A stretch of DNA of 34,757 nucleotides. It comes from Ferruginibacter sp. (GTDB lineage Bacteria; Bacteroidota; Bacteroidia; Chitinophagales; Chitinophagaceae). Positions 7,071 through 15,863 of this stretch are shown piece by piece. The stretch spans positions 1 through 34,757 of the forward strand of contig JAHBTM010000019.1 in assembly GCA_019638635.1 (NCBI GenBank). The letters run 5' to 3'. Position 1 is the first letter of the stretch, and each line of letters starts with the position of its first letter. The notes beneath the pieces were generated by a model. The model was not told the DNA's origin, ran no database searches, and worked only from the letters and a program-made list of their open reading frames with translations. The translations under genes were made by a program, and so were the position numbers.

Positions 7071-9900
7071 AACAGGCTTATGGAGTGTATCCCCTTCAGC
7101 AGGTATACATTTCTACCCTTCACCCAATGATCCAAACGCATTTGTTTCCGGACTTTCACCTAATTCAGTATATACTTTTACCTGGACAGTTTCAAATGTT
7201 TGCGGTTCCGTTTCAAGTTCACAGGTACTTACTACAGGCGCATTTTATTCGTCGTCTATCCCTAATGGTGGTGCAGATCGATGTGAAGCAGAAGGTACTA
7301 CCAGTATTTTGCTTCAAGGAAACTCAGAACCGGGTATACAAGTAAATTGGACTGCTTTAACTGCCGGATCACAGGTAACTGATCCTGACAGTGTGGTTAC
7401 CCAGGCTATATTTACCGGGGGAAGTGGAACTTATCATTTTACATATGAAATGAGTTCTCCGGGTTGCACTGCATTGATTGATACTGTATCTATAACTATA
7501 AACAGTTTAACATACGTGAATGCAGGAGCTGACATTTCCATTTGCACGGATGTGCTTCCTTCATCTACTGCATTGAGTGTAACCCTCTCGAATCCTGCTG
7601 CTGCATCAACGGGAACTTGGGCACAACTGTCAGGGCCAACAACGTCTCAATTTTCGTCTTATACCGAATTAAACCCGACCGTCAGTGGTTTAATGGAAGG
7701 GTTATATAGATTTACTTACACGCTAAATTCTACCACTACATGCCCATCCATTTCAGATACGGTAGAAGTCCGCGTATCAAAAATGCCATCTCAAGCCGAT
7801 GCAGGAGCAGACCAGTCCATTTGTAACGCATCAACCTCTACAGTCTTAAATTTATCAGCAAGCACTCCAACTATCGGTAACGGATACTGGCAGGTTATAT
7901 CAGCACCGCCCGGCAGCAGTACTCCTGATTTATCCGATTATACCTCACCAACATCCACTATTAGGAATTTAACTCAAGGAGAATATCATTTGCGCTGGTC
8001 TGTATCAAATGGTATTTACTGTGATGCAAGTATAGATGACCTGCTGCTTTCCATTAGTTCAGCAGCTTATGTTGGTGAAGATTTCAATGCATGTAATGTT
8101 CCTAGTATTAATCTTGTTGGAAATCCAAATACAACCGGTACATGGGAGATGATTTCAGGTAATACAGGAAGCACGCTGGTGATGAATTCTTCGAATACTG
8201 CCATTGCTTCAAACTTGCAGACTACTGGTGATTCGGCTGTATATCTTTTTAAATATTCTATTCCAGCAACCGGTAATTGCCCAGCTTCGTTTGATGAACT
8301 TAAGTTTACAAATTATGCACCACCATCCATAGCAGATGGCGGAGATGATCGAATATTGTGTTCAAATCAAACAAGTATACTCTTAACCGGCAATGTCCCC
8401 GTGAATGGCAGTTCAATCTGGAAATTTATATCAGGACCCAATGTTCCATCAGCAGGTGCCGCAAATCATTATAGTTACGATAGTTTACTAACCAACCTGG
8501 TTGCAGGAATATATGAAATGGAGTATCAAACGAAATCGCATCCTGTTTGTCCGGTTTCCTCTGAAACAATTTTACTGCTGAAAGAAACTAAAGCAAAAAC
8601 ACAAGCAAACTTCAGACTTTGCAATGATAGCATTATACATTTAAGCGGAAATGTCCCTATTCTCGCACAAGGAACCTGGAGCGTAATCAGCGCCCCTGCT
8701 GGCAACAGCCCAGTATTTGATAATGCGCAAAACCCACTAACTTTTGTAAGTGGTGTTGTGGCAGGAAGCTATACTTTCAGATGGAGTATCCCGGGCACAG
8801 GTCCATGCCCAGGTACACATAATGATTTAAATGTGATTATCGACCCACCAGTTGATGCTCCGTTGGCAGGTTCTGATACAACTTTTTGTCAAGGTTCAAT
8901 TCAGTCATTGCAACTGGGGGGCCAAGCTAATCCGGGAGTGAGTTACGCCTGGAGCCCTGCAATCATGCTTGACAATCCATTCAGCGCCCATCCAAATTTT
9001 ACAGGTACAGACAACTCGGGCACTTATTACTACTCAGTAAAGGCAAGTATCGGATCTTGCGAGGCATTTTCAACCGTGAGTATCCGGGTTTTCCCAAAAC
9101 CTTTCGTCAACATCGTTATCGGAGATGGAGGATGTGCTGCCATTTTTGAAGCAAGTCATCCGGGTAATGGCGTTAACGTAGCGGGATACAACTGGAATTT
9201 TGGCACGGGTGTAGTTCCCGAGGCTGCAACCGGTAAAGGGCCACACCATGTGCTGTATCCTACTTCCGGAAGAAGAGATGTAACCCTGGAGATTCTTTCA
9301 GATGAAGGTTGCCACAGTGATACAGCTATAGAGTATATTCCTCTTTGCGTTCTACCTGTAAAATTAGTTTCATTTTATGCAGTTTGGAAAGCTGCAGATG
9401 CTGAAATTTCCTGGGAAATCGAAGATGCAATCAACTTACATTATTTTGAAATAGAACGCAGTTTTAATGGAAGGGATTTTTCTAAAATAGCTACCGTAGA
9501 ACACGTAAATAACCAATCAAATTATACTTTCCTTGATTACAGAATCAGCAATAGGGGAACTAACATATATTACAGACTTAAAAGCGTGGATGCAGACGGT
9601 GCCTATGAATATTCACCTATAAGGATGCTGGAAAATAATAATTCGTCACGAATTACAATTGGTCCAAACCCCTTCCATCAATTTATCAAAGTTTATTTAT
9701 CCAAGGATGTATTTAAAGGTAAAGTAACTGCCAGTCTTTATAGTGCAGAAGGGAAAAGACTACAAGTGAAAGAGGCCGTACCTACAGGGCTTTCCGGGGA
9801 AATAATTTTTGAAAATTTACTTGGATTACCACCAGGAACGTACATGGTTGTGATCATAGCAAATGAAAAAAGACAAACATTCAAGATCATCAAGAAATAA
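6994..9900 (+). CDS. Giant secreted repeat adhesin, C-terminal part with T9SS sorting tail
   Basis: This frame overlaps the N-terminal piece. Its real contribution begins at GNYRLAANSP around 7035; the first dozen residues are out of frame, so the ATG at 6994 is not a true start. At least seven more repeats follow (NGGADRCE, NAGADISIC, DAGADQSIC, DGGDDRILC, LAGSDTTFC and others). A PKD-like segment (YNWNFGTG) and a FEIERSFNGRDF linker domain follow. The last 80 residues form a type IX secretion type A C-terminal domain: IGPNPF, a YSAEGKRL strand, LPPGTYMVVI and a basic KIIKK end. A separate C-terminal gene has no signal peptide and could not be exported, which argues for one frameshifted gene. 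A strong terminator follows at 9926. Confidence 0.82.
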   Translation: MQPQVLMRQYVAGNYRLAANSPLPTETGLWSVSPSAGIHFYPSPNDPNAFVSGLSPNSVYTFTWTVSNVCGSVSSSQVLTTGAFYSSSIPNGGADRCEAEGTTSILLQGNSEPGIQVNWTALTAGSQVTDPDSVVTQAIFTGGSGTYHFTYEMSSPGCTALIDTVSITINSLTYVNAGADISICTDVLPSSTALSVTLSNPAAASTGTWAQLSGPTTSQFSSYTELNPTVSGLMEGLYRFTYTLNSTTTCPSISDTVEVRVSKMPSQADAGADQSICNASTSTVLNLSASTPTIGNGYWQVISAPPGSSTPDLSDYTSPTSTIRNLTQGEYHLRWSVSNGIYCDASIDDLLLSISSAAYVGEDFNACNVPSINLVGNPNTTGTWEMISGNTGSTLVMNSSNTAIASNLQTTGDSAVYLFKYSIPATGNCPASFDELKFTNYAPPSIADGGDDRILCSNQTSILLTGNVPVNGSSIWKFISGPNVPSAGAANHYSYDSLLTNLVAGIYEMEYQTKSHPVCPVSSETILLLKETKAKTQANFRLCNDSIIHLSGNVPILAQGTWSVISAPAGNSPVFDNAQNPLTFVSGVVAGSYTFRWSIPGTGPCPGTHNDLNVIIDPPVDAPLAGSDTTFCQGSIQSLQLGGQANPGVSYAWSPAIMLDNPFSAHPNFTGTDNSGTYYYSVKASIGSCEAFSTVSIRVFPKPFVNIVIGDGGCAAIFEASHPGNGVNVAGYNWNFGTGVVPEAATGKGPHHVLYPTSGRRDVTLEILSDEGCHSDTAIEYIPLCVLPVKLVSFYAVWKAADAEISWEIEDAINLHYFEIERSFNGRDFSKIATVEHVNNQSNYTFLDYRISNRGTNIYYRLKSVDADGAYEYSPIRMLENNNSSRITIGPNPFHQFIKVYLSKDVFKGKVTASLYSAEGKRLQVKEAVPTGLSGEIIFENLLGLPPGTYMVVIIANEKRQTFKIIKK

Positions 9901-9925
9901 TAAGTGGCTTTATTTTTAAATGAAT

Positions 9926-9956
9926 AAAGGATCTGGTTATTCAGGTCCTTTTTTTT
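9926..9956 (+). terminator. Rho-independent terminator after the adhesin
   Basis: Arms AAAGGATCTG (9926-9935) and CAGGTCCTTT (9942-9951) pair over 10 bp, including one G-U pair. The loop is 6 nt and the tract of T runs to 9956. Confidence 0.85.
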
Positions 9957-9966
9957 ATTATTCAGG

Positions 9967-10603
9967 TTACAATAAATCTGAATTTTCCAAATGTTTAATT
10001 AAGGATGCAGTGTTTTTAAGTTTTAATTTTTTTAAAATGTTTCCCCGATGGGTTTCTGCAGTACGGCCTACAAGAAATGTGCAACGTTTCTCCAATTTCT
10101 TTAGATGAATACCCCTCTGATTAGTTTAACGATTTCAAGTTCTCTCAAGGGACAGTGAAGGCCCATGTGCATGCTCAATCAACTCTTGGTGTTCGGTTAA
10201 CTGGTTCCCTAACTTCATTACATAAATATTTATTTCCTTTCAACACTTCATCAATCGCTATAAATACTTCATCACTTGAGGAATTCTTTGTAACATACCC
10301 TTTAACACCAAGTTGAAACATTTTTTTTGCATATGCCATTTTGCAATGCATCGTAACAACAATAATGGCAGTGCCCGGAGAATATTTTCGGATAATCGGA
10401 ACAGCGTCCATTCCTGTATATGGAGGCAAATTTATATCTAGAAACACAACATCGGGGCGCGTATTTTTAATCAGTTCAATCGCAACTTCAAAATCTCCAC
10501 TTTCTCCAACAATATTAAATCTATTATCCGTAGCTAAAATAGCACGCCACATTTCTCTTACAAGTTTATGGTCGTCAACAATTACAAAGGAAATGTACTT
10601 CAT
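9967..10603 (-). pseudogene. NarL/FixJ response regulator with a frameshift-ridden HTH domain
   Basis: From ATG at 10603 a full receiver domain is readable for about 125 residues (VIVDDHKLVRE, D54 in VVFLDINLP, VTMH switch, K106 in GYVTK). After YLCNEV the frame is lost and stops at 10175. The rest of a LuxR-type HTH regulator is still recognisable in the other frames down to a TAA at 9967. In order these are NQLTEHQELIEHA, LRELEIVKLI, RG plus YSSKEIGETLHIS, then GRTAETHRGNILKK and NTASLIKHLENSDLL. At least four single-base shifts are needed, all in the DNA-binding half, so this looks like real decay. The product would be a stand-alone REC protein. It may once have been the partner of the HisKA_3 hybrid kinase at 3144. 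Confidence 0.85.
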
Positions 10604-10985
10604 TTGAAAACATTTAGTATGTACTTGACTGCAAACTGATTGGATTGCAAATAATTTTTGGGGAAATTACCTGAGGCTCGGATAGCTAAATATAGACATT
10701 ATACCTTATTCAAACAAGACCTCAATCATAGATTCTAGCAAATAAATAAAAATTCATTACAACTGTTAAGTTGAAAATAATAATTATCAGGGTTAATTGT
10801 AGCGATTTAACTATACTGCATTCCCAAATTTTAATATGTAAGGTTTTTAATACAATTCGTAAAATTTCAAGATCCATTCCGTTTTTGAAAGTTACACTAT
10901 AACTACCCACCCTTCTCGGTTGATCATAAAACAAAATAACGGCAAACACACGGGTGAAAACCAGCAATGGCGAAAATCAAGGGCA
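10604..10985. other. Non-coding gap between response regulator remnant and tRNA
   Basis: AT-rich, about 380 bp. One 81-codon open frame on the minus strand (10722-10967) has no recognisable domain and unusual composition; I do not accept it as a gene. The promoter for the response regulator remnant should lie here, but I see no clear element. Confidence 0.55.
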
Positions 10986-11010
10986 TAAAAAAACCACCCT
11001 AAAGGTGGTT
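10986..11010 (-). terminator. Terminator of the tRNA-Arg transcript
   Basis: On the minus strand the arms AACCACC and GGTGGTT form a 7-bp stem with a 5-nt loop, followed by a run of seven T. It starts two bases after the CCA end of the tRNA. Confidence 0.85.
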
Positions 11011-11011
11011 G

Positions 11012-11088
11012 TGGTGACCGCGTCAGGATTCAAACCTGAAACCTTCTGATCCGTAGTCAGATGCTCTATTCAGTTGAGCTACGCAGCC
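11012..11088 (-). tRNA. tRNA-Arg (anticodon ACG)
   Basis: A complete cloverleaf reads on the minus strand. The acceptor arm GGCTGCG pairs with CGCGGTC (two wobbles), the D stem is GCTC/GAGC, and the anticodon stem TCTGA/TCAGA encloses loop CTACGGA with anticodon ACG. The T stem is TCAGG/CCTGA with loop TTTGAAT. A discriminator A (11015) and an encoded CCA (11012-11014) follow. ACG is normally deaminated to ICG and reads CGU, CGC and CGA. Confidence 0.95.
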
Positions 11089-11204
11089 AAATGGACGGCA
11101 AAGATATAACTGTTTCATTTTTTATCCAAAAAAAATCATTCCTGCGCCCCATAAGTTGCCTGCATTGGGCTCTTTAGGTTAAATTGCGCCAAAGAGTGAA
11201 CTGT

Positions 11205-12458
11205 ATGTCGGAAGTGCTTCCCGGTAAAAATGGTATTCATGAGGCCCTGTTTGAACATGCCTCCATGGGCATTCTGGTGGCTGCATCCAACGGAAAAATT
11301 GTGATGGCCAACCGGTTTTTGCTCAAACAATTCGGATTCAACTCGGTGGAGGAAATTCTGAATCAACCTGTAGAGTTCCTGATACCCTCCCGCTATCATA
11401 AAAACCACACCAACCACCGTAAAAAGTACACCCACCACCCTGAACAACGCGCCATGGGAATTGGAATGGATTTATTCGCCGTTAAAAAAAATGGCGAAGA
11501 GTTCCCGGTGGAAATTAGTTTGGGGCATTATGAATCTGAGGAAGGTGCCTTCGTCATTGCTTTTATTTCAGATATTACCCAACGTAAAAAAATAGAAGCG
11601 GATGTCATTGCTCAGCGTGAAGAACTAAAACAAATCAACAAACAGTTCGAAGAACTCAACAATAACCTTGAGAAAACCGTTGAGAAACGAACCAGTCAGC
11701 TTAAAAAACTCATGTTGCAAATTGAAGCCTCGCGCGATGATTTGTCAACCGCATTGAACAAAGAAAAGGAACTGAGTGATATGAAAAGCCGTTTTGTTTC
11801 GATGGCCTCACACGAATTCAGAACACCACTCAGTACCATCCTGTCCTCTGCATCCTTACTGGCAAAATATACTACCGCAGATGAACAGGAAAAGCGTGAT
11901 AAACATATACAACGCATCAAATCATCTGTTAATAACCTCACCGGTATACTGGATGAATTTTTAGCCATTGGAAAAATTGAAGACGGACACATCGCCGCGC
12001 ACCATTGCCATTTCAACATACAGCAACTCATCAGTACCATTTGCTCTGAAATGGAAGCATTGGTGGTTCATCACCAAACCATTGTTTACACCCATACCGG
12101 CGAAGAAATGGTGTATCTCGACCCTTCATTACTCAGGAACATCATTGTGAATTTACTGTCGAATGCCATTAAATTTTCTCATCCCGGCGGCAACATCTCC
12201 GTTTCTACGTCTCTAAATAAAAAGAATGTATTAAGAATTAGTGTTTCTGATCATGGAATTGGTATTTCTGAAGAAGACCAATTACACTTATTTGAAAGAT
12301 TCTATCGTGCCAAAAATGCTACCAATATTCAGGGAACGGGCTTGGGACTGCATATTGTGGCCAATTATGTGGAAATTATGAATGGAAAAATTGATTGGTT
12401 CAGCGAACTCGAAAAAGGCACTACATTTAATATCACTTTTCAAATCCCGAAGGAGTAA
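11205..12458 (+). CDS. PAS histidine kinase with FixL-like sensor domain
   Basis: A TTG at 11184 would add seven residues; the ATG at 11205 (MSEVLPGKNG) is the better start. Numbering here follows the longer form. Residues 18-132 are one PAS domain ending DITQRKK. It aligns without gaps to the haem-PAS of Bradyrhizobium FixL from the haem-ligand helix onward: His75 falls 20 residues before the residue after GIG (92-94), as His200 and Arg220 do in FixL. The Arg220 position is Met95 here. A long coiled coil (about 136-200) leads to HisKA with His210 (ASHEFRTPL). HATPase_c follows with N323-L-L-S-N327, DHGIG at 357-361 and GTGLGL at 384-389. There is no membrane segment. The stop lies 3 nt before the REC-CRP gene, a clear two-component pair. 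Haem binding is a hypothesis, since related non-haem PAS domains also carry this His. Confidence 0.9.
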   Translation: MSEVLPGKNGIHEALFEHASMGILVAASNGKIVMANRFLLKQFGFNSVEEILNQPVEFLIPSRYHKNHTNHRKKYTHHPEQRAMGIGMDLFAVKKNGEEFPVEISLGHYESEEGAFVIAFISDITQRKKIEADVIAQREELKQINKQFEELNNNLEKTVEKRTSQLKKLMLQIEASRDDLSTALNKEKELSDMKSRFVSMASHEFRTPLSTILSSASLLAKYTTADEQEKRDKHIQRIKSSVNNLTGILDEFLAIGKIEDGHIAAHHCHFNIQQLISTICSEMEALVVHHQTIVYTHTGEEMVYLDPSLLRNIIVNLLSNAIKFSHPGGNISVSTSLNKKNVLRISVSDHGIGISEEDQLHLFERFYRAKNATNIQGTGLGLHIVANYVEIMNGKIDWFSELEKGTTFNITFQIPKE

Positions 12459-12461
12459 TTT

Positions 12462-13523
12462 ATGAAGCACCATATTTTATTGATAGAAGACAACACGGAA
12501 ATCCGTGAAAACACTGCCGAAATCCTGGAGTTGGCCAATTACAAAGTAACTACCGCCGAAAACGGAAAAATTGGTGTTGAACTGGCTTTGAATGACAAAC
12601 CCGATATCATTATATGCGACGTGATGATGCCTGTACTCGACGGATATGGTGTACTGCATCTCATCAACAAAAATGAACAACTCACCGGTATTCCGTTCAT
12701 CTTTCTTACCGCAAAATCAGATCGGTCTGATTTCAGAAAAGGGATGGAGATGGGAGCCGATGATTATATCACCAAACCTTTCACAGATATCGAACTATTG
12801 AACGCACTGGAAAGTCGCTTAAAGAAAGCCGAACTCCAGAAAAAATCCTATCCCCATTCGGAAGAAGGATTTCAGCATTTAGTAGATACCTACGGAGGTA
12901 CCGACGCCCTGAAACAAATTACGGAAAACAAGGAAGAGAATTTTTATAAAAAGAAATACACCATATATCATTACGGAAATCATCCTCAAAAACTATATTA
13001 CATCCTCTCCGGAAAAGTAAAAACCTTTGTTACGAATGAAGATGGCAAAGACCTCACCATTGGCTTGTACAGTAAAGGTGATTTTTTCGGATACACGGCT
13101 CTGTTAGAAGGAGGCACTTACAAGGAAACAGCCGAAACACTTGATGACACTCAACTGGCAGAAATCCCGGTGGACGAATTCAAGAAAATGCTTCAGCAAA
13201 ACCCAGATGTAAACCGCCAGTTTATAAAACTACTCGCCAACAACATCACCGAAAAAGAACAGCAATTATTGAATATTGCCTACAACTCACTCCGCAAGCG
13301 CGTAGCAACGGCACTGGTTACACTGAAACAAAAATATCAGGATGAAGGCAGCAACCCGTTTTCCATACAAATTTCCAGAGAAGACCTGTCGAATATTGCA
13401 GGTACAGCTACTGAATCCCTCATCCGTACCCTTGGCGATTTTAAAGGAGAAAAACTGATAGAAATACAAGGAAGCAAAATCACCATTTTGAACGAGAAAA
13501 AACTATCCGATATGTTGAACTAA
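12462..13523 (+). CDS. Response regulator with CRP/FNR output (REC-cNMP-HTH fusion)
   Basis: 353 residues. Residues 1-120 form a receiver domain (E9-D10, phospho-acceptor D53 in IIICDVMMP, T83, K105 in ITKPF). Residues about 140-265 form a cNMP-binding-type beta roll (YYILSGKVKTF, KGDFFGYTALLEG). Residues about 275-345 form the Crp winged helix. In the recognition helix (GTATESLIRTLGDF), Glu318 and Arg322 align with FNR E209 and R213; the FNR S212 position is Ile. No FNR-type iron-sulfur cysteine cluster is visible. A GGAG ribosome site precedes the ATG. It would combine in one protein the roles of rhizobial FixJ (receiver) and FixK (CRP/FNR activator). The cbb3 oxidase genes nearby are natural targets. 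The next gene is convergent with no gap. Confidence 0.93.
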   Translation: MKHHILLIEDNTEIRENTAEILELANYKVTTAENGKIGVELALNDKPDIIICDVMMPVLDGYGVLHLINKNEQLTGIPFIFLTAKSDRSDFRKGMEMGADDYITKPFTDIELLNALESRLKKAELQKKSYPHSEEGFQHLVDTYGGTDALKQITENKEENFYKKKYTIYHYGNHPQKLYYILSGKVKTFVTNEDGKDLTIGLYSKGDFFGYTALLEGGTYKETAETLDDTQLAEIPVDEFKKMLQQNPDVNRQFIKLLANNITEKEQQLLNIAYNSLRKRVATALVTLKQKYQDEGSNPFSIQISREDLSNIAGTATESLIRTLGDFKGEKLIEIQGSKITILNEKKLSDMLN

Positions 13524-13946
13524 CTATTGCAAACCGGATAACTGCGCAATAAACATATTGAAATCGTTCTTGATGCTCACATAATCTTTTTCAGCAGTTA
13601 CAATAATCTTTCGAAGTCTGTTGTGGGCCGTTGCATTTTTCTTGTCGTATGCCGGGTGATGCGCTACCTTATTCAACTTCAGGGTTTCCTTATGCTGTTT
13701 GATTTGTTCACGGATGTTTTGTAATTGTTCATGAAACTCGAGCAATTTATTCTGATAGGCCTCCGCATCTGCAATAGCCTGAGCAGCGCTTACCGCATCT
13801 ACCACAAAAGCCAAACGTGTAATCATGTAAGACACTTCCGAAACTATGAAATCCATTTCACGCAACCAGGAATCCACTTCATAATTGAAGTGACTCCCCC
13901 CCTGTTGCGGTGGCATCAACCCCATTCCACTTGTAATCTGCTTCAT
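13524..13946 (-). CDS. Conserved helical protein of unknown function
   Basis: 140 residues, not recognised. After a Gly/Pro-rich start (about 20 residues, PPQQGGSH) it is almost entirely helical and charged, with a probable coiled coil at about 60-105 (LLEFHEQLQNIREQIKQHKE). There is no signal peptide, membrane segment or cysteine. Codon use matches the neighbours. The stop abuts the stop of the REC-CRP gene (convergent), and the start is 62 bp from the end of the oxidase operon, so it may be transcribed by read-through from that operon. Confidence 0.7.
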   Translation of the reverse strand: MKQITSGMGLMPPQQGGSHFNYEVDSWLREMDFIVSEVSYMITRLAFVVDAVSAAQAIADAEAYQNKLLEFHEQLQNIREQIKQHKETLKLNKVAHHPAYDKKNATAHNRLRKIIVTAEKDYVSIKNDFNMFIAQLSGLQ

Positions 13947-14008
13947 CCTTAGCGCAAAATATTAAGTATTGTTTGTTCGAATAAAAACAACCATCAGTTT
14001 AAAATATG

Positions 14009-14719
14009 TTATTCATCATGACAGGTTACAGGAGCCCCTTTACCTTGTTTGGTTTCTATGGCCGGACTTACATAAGGGATGCCGAGGCCCATACCACGGA
14101 CAATCAGCAAACAGGCCATGACTGCAATCATATACGGATATAACTTTCTTACAGACGAACGAAAACGGAGTTTCAAATTGGAACCCACCATGGCAATCAC
14201 CCACATCATAGGCAAGGTACCTAATCCGAAAGCGGCCATCCATACACTGCTTTGAACAACCGATGCCGTGGCAATGGCTCCGGCAATGGCCATGTACACT
14301 AACCCACAAGGCAGCAATCCGTTCAAAAGCCCAATGGTAAACAATGAAGAATAACTTCGGGTTTGAAAAAGTTTTCCAATACCACCACGAACACTGCCCA
14401 TTACTCCGGGAAAAAATTGAATGCGCCGGGTAATGCTTTTGGGGAGAAGCACAATCAGCAACAATAAAACACCTAAGGCAATGGATAGCCATTGTTGAAA
14501 GCCCAACCACACCAAACTTTCCCCTATGAAACCAAATACCACTCCCAATGTTGCATAGGTTGCCACCCTGCCGAGATTATACAATAACGCACCCAGGTAT
14601 TTCGAGAAATAGGAAGTGTTCACAACCGGCAATGACAGAGCAATCGGGCCACACATGCCCACGCAGTGCAAACTGCCTAAAGCACCCAACATCATTCCGG
14701 CGGCAATGGTTTCAATCAC
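14009..14719 (-). CDS. TauE/SafE-like (DsbD_2/CcoH-associated) membrane protein
   Basis: 236 residues with about six membrane helices. The start carries the motif LHCVGMCGP (residues about 17-25), a possible copper or thiol site typical of the sulfite-exporter TauE/SafE-like family commonly found with cbb3 oxidase clusters. It starts at GTG (14717-14719), inside the GTGA overlap with the ccoH stop. A second helix pair contains LLNGLLPCGLVYMA. It ends in a cytosolic tail with THTCHDE-like character (VTCHDE). A role in copper delivery or maturation of the oxidase is the likely function, inferred from context; sulfite export is unlikely. Confidence 0.82.
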   Translation of the reverse strand: MIETIAAGMMLGALGSLHCVGMCGPIALSLPVVNTSYFSKYLGALLYNLGRVATYATLGVVFGFIGESLVWLGFQQWLSIALGVLLLLIVLLPKSITRRIQFFPGVMGSVRGGIGKLFQTRSYSSLFTIGLLNGLLPCGLVYMAIAGAIATASVVQSSVWMAAFGLGTLPMMWVIAMVGSNLKLRFRSSVRKLYPYMIAVMACLLIVRGMGLGIPYVSPAIETKQGKGAPVTCHDE

Positions 14720-15150
14720 TTCAAAAGAATTTTATTTTCGGAATAGTACATATTCGTTCCGTCGCTCCAGTCTGTTTTTACAATATAATTTCCGGGTGTT
14801 TTATTGCTTAACGGTATGGAGATGATTCCCTCGTAGGTACTGGTTTTGAGGTGTTGATCATTGGATTCGTTGAACGGGCAATACAAATGCACAAAGGCTT
14901 CCACATTTTTGTTTTTCATTGCTGCAGGCAATTGTAGTAATAAAGCATCCGTTGTTTGTGAAACCACTATTGAATCGTTGAGCATGGACAGATTTTTCAT
15001 GGCGTCGATCTTTTTCTGATACACCAGTTCCTTCTCATAATAGTTTGTTGTAACCAGTTCCTGATTTTGTTTGGATGCTTTAACCACCATGAACACAATC
15101 CCCGATACAAACAATGCAAAAACAACGACTATTCTGTTACCCCAATTCAT
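14716..15150 (-). CDS. ccoH: CcoH/FixH-like cbb3 oxidase assembly protein
   Basis: 144 residues. One N-terminal membrane helix (about 7-24) is followed by a periplasmic Ig-like domain with the FixH ending (GNYIVKTDWSDGTNMYY). FixH/CcoH proteins are bitopic and stabilise the assembling cbb3 oxidase. It lies between ccoG and the TauE-like gene and overlaps the latter by 4 nt. Confidence 0.87.
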   Translation of the reverse strand: MNWGNRIVVVFALFVSGIVFMVVKASKQNQELVTTNYYEKELVYQKKIDAMKNLSMLNDSIVVSQTTDALLLQLPAAMKNKNVEAFVHLYCPFNESNDQHLKTSTYEGIISIPLSNKTPGNYIVKTDWSDGTNMYYSENKILLK

Positions 15151-15161
15151 AATACTTATTT

Positions 15162-15863
15162 TTAGTTATACACTTCAGGCCCCATGAAGTTGGTAGAGAT
15201 GGTTTTAATTTTTTCTCCTTCATGATAAATGCCAATTTGGATTTCTGTTTTCCAGCTCTTCACCTGATCGCGTTGTAAAATCACAAAAAATTGTCGAGTG
15301 ATATGTTCTCCTGAACGTACGGTATCCGAACCGCTGTTGATCATTTGAATATCACCCCGGATATCTTCCAGCCTCACTTCTACCCGCATGTTGTTGTGCG
15401 TTTTATTCACCAGCTTCAGGTTGTACAAATTGCTGATTCTGCCATCGGGCATGGAAGTATACGTCATGCCTGCGGTACGCAACAACCGTGCATCAATATC
15501 AGAACGACTCACTAACAGGTAAGTCAGAAAACCCAGCAACAGCAGCAATACCGTGGTGTATGCCTTTATGCGCCGGGTGAACTTCAACTGTACGCCATCG
15601 CGTATGGAGTTTTCAGAAGCCAGCCGTATGAGTCCGGTAGGACGGTTGATGCTGATCATGCTTGCATCACAGGCATCCATACACGCAGTGCAGTTTACAC
15701 ACTCCAGTTGTGTACCGTTTCGTATATCTATCCCCGTGGGGCACACACGCACACAGGCATAACAATCAATGCAATCGCCCATCAGGCGTTCGTCATCTAT
15801 TGCTACACTATTTTCCTGCGTGTGCACATCCGCTGCAAGATTTCCCTGAACAGTTTCGTCCAT
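15162..15863 (-). CDS. ccoG: CcoG, C-terminal part (2x[4Fe-4S] and FixG C domain)
   Basis: Contains the ferredoxin-like pair CIDCYACVRVCP and CVNCTACMDACD, one membrane helix (YTTVLLLLLGFLTYLLV) and the Ig-like FixG C-terminal domain. This is the second half of CcoG, the membrane Fe-S cupric reductase needed for cbb3 copper insertion. The family is usually one protein of about 470-480 residues; here the first half is in another frame. The ATG at 15863 sits inside the last 56 nt of the first half, so either a single-base error (+1 relative shift near 15808-15870) or re-initiation explains the split. The lost first residues of this frame have weak family resemblance. Confidence 0.85.
   Translation of the reverse strand: MDETVQGNLAADVHTQENSVAIDDERLMGDCIDCYACVRVCPTGIDIRNGTQLECVNCTACMDACDASMISINRPTGLIRLASENSIRDGVQLKFTRRIKAYTTVLLLLLGFLTYLLVSRSDIDARLLRTAGMTYTSMPDGRISNLYNLKLVNKTHNNMRVEVRLEDIRGDIQMINSGSDTVRSGEHITRQFFVILQRDQVKSWKTEIQIGIYHEGEKIKTISTNFMGPEVYN

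Noticed and set aside
10722-10967. 81-codon open frame on the minus strand
   Set aside because: Low-complexity hydrophobic ending and AT-rich codon use unlike the neighbours; no recognisable family.
14009-14719. True sulfite exporter
   Set aside because: Although the family name is TauE/SafE, the HCxGMCGP motif and position in a cbb3 assembly cluster fit a copper or maturation role better.
15647-15658. Perfect TGAT-GCTG-ATCA
   Set aside because: Lies inside the ccoG coding sequence with no promoter element at the 33-bp distance; about one such chance hit is expected in a window this size.
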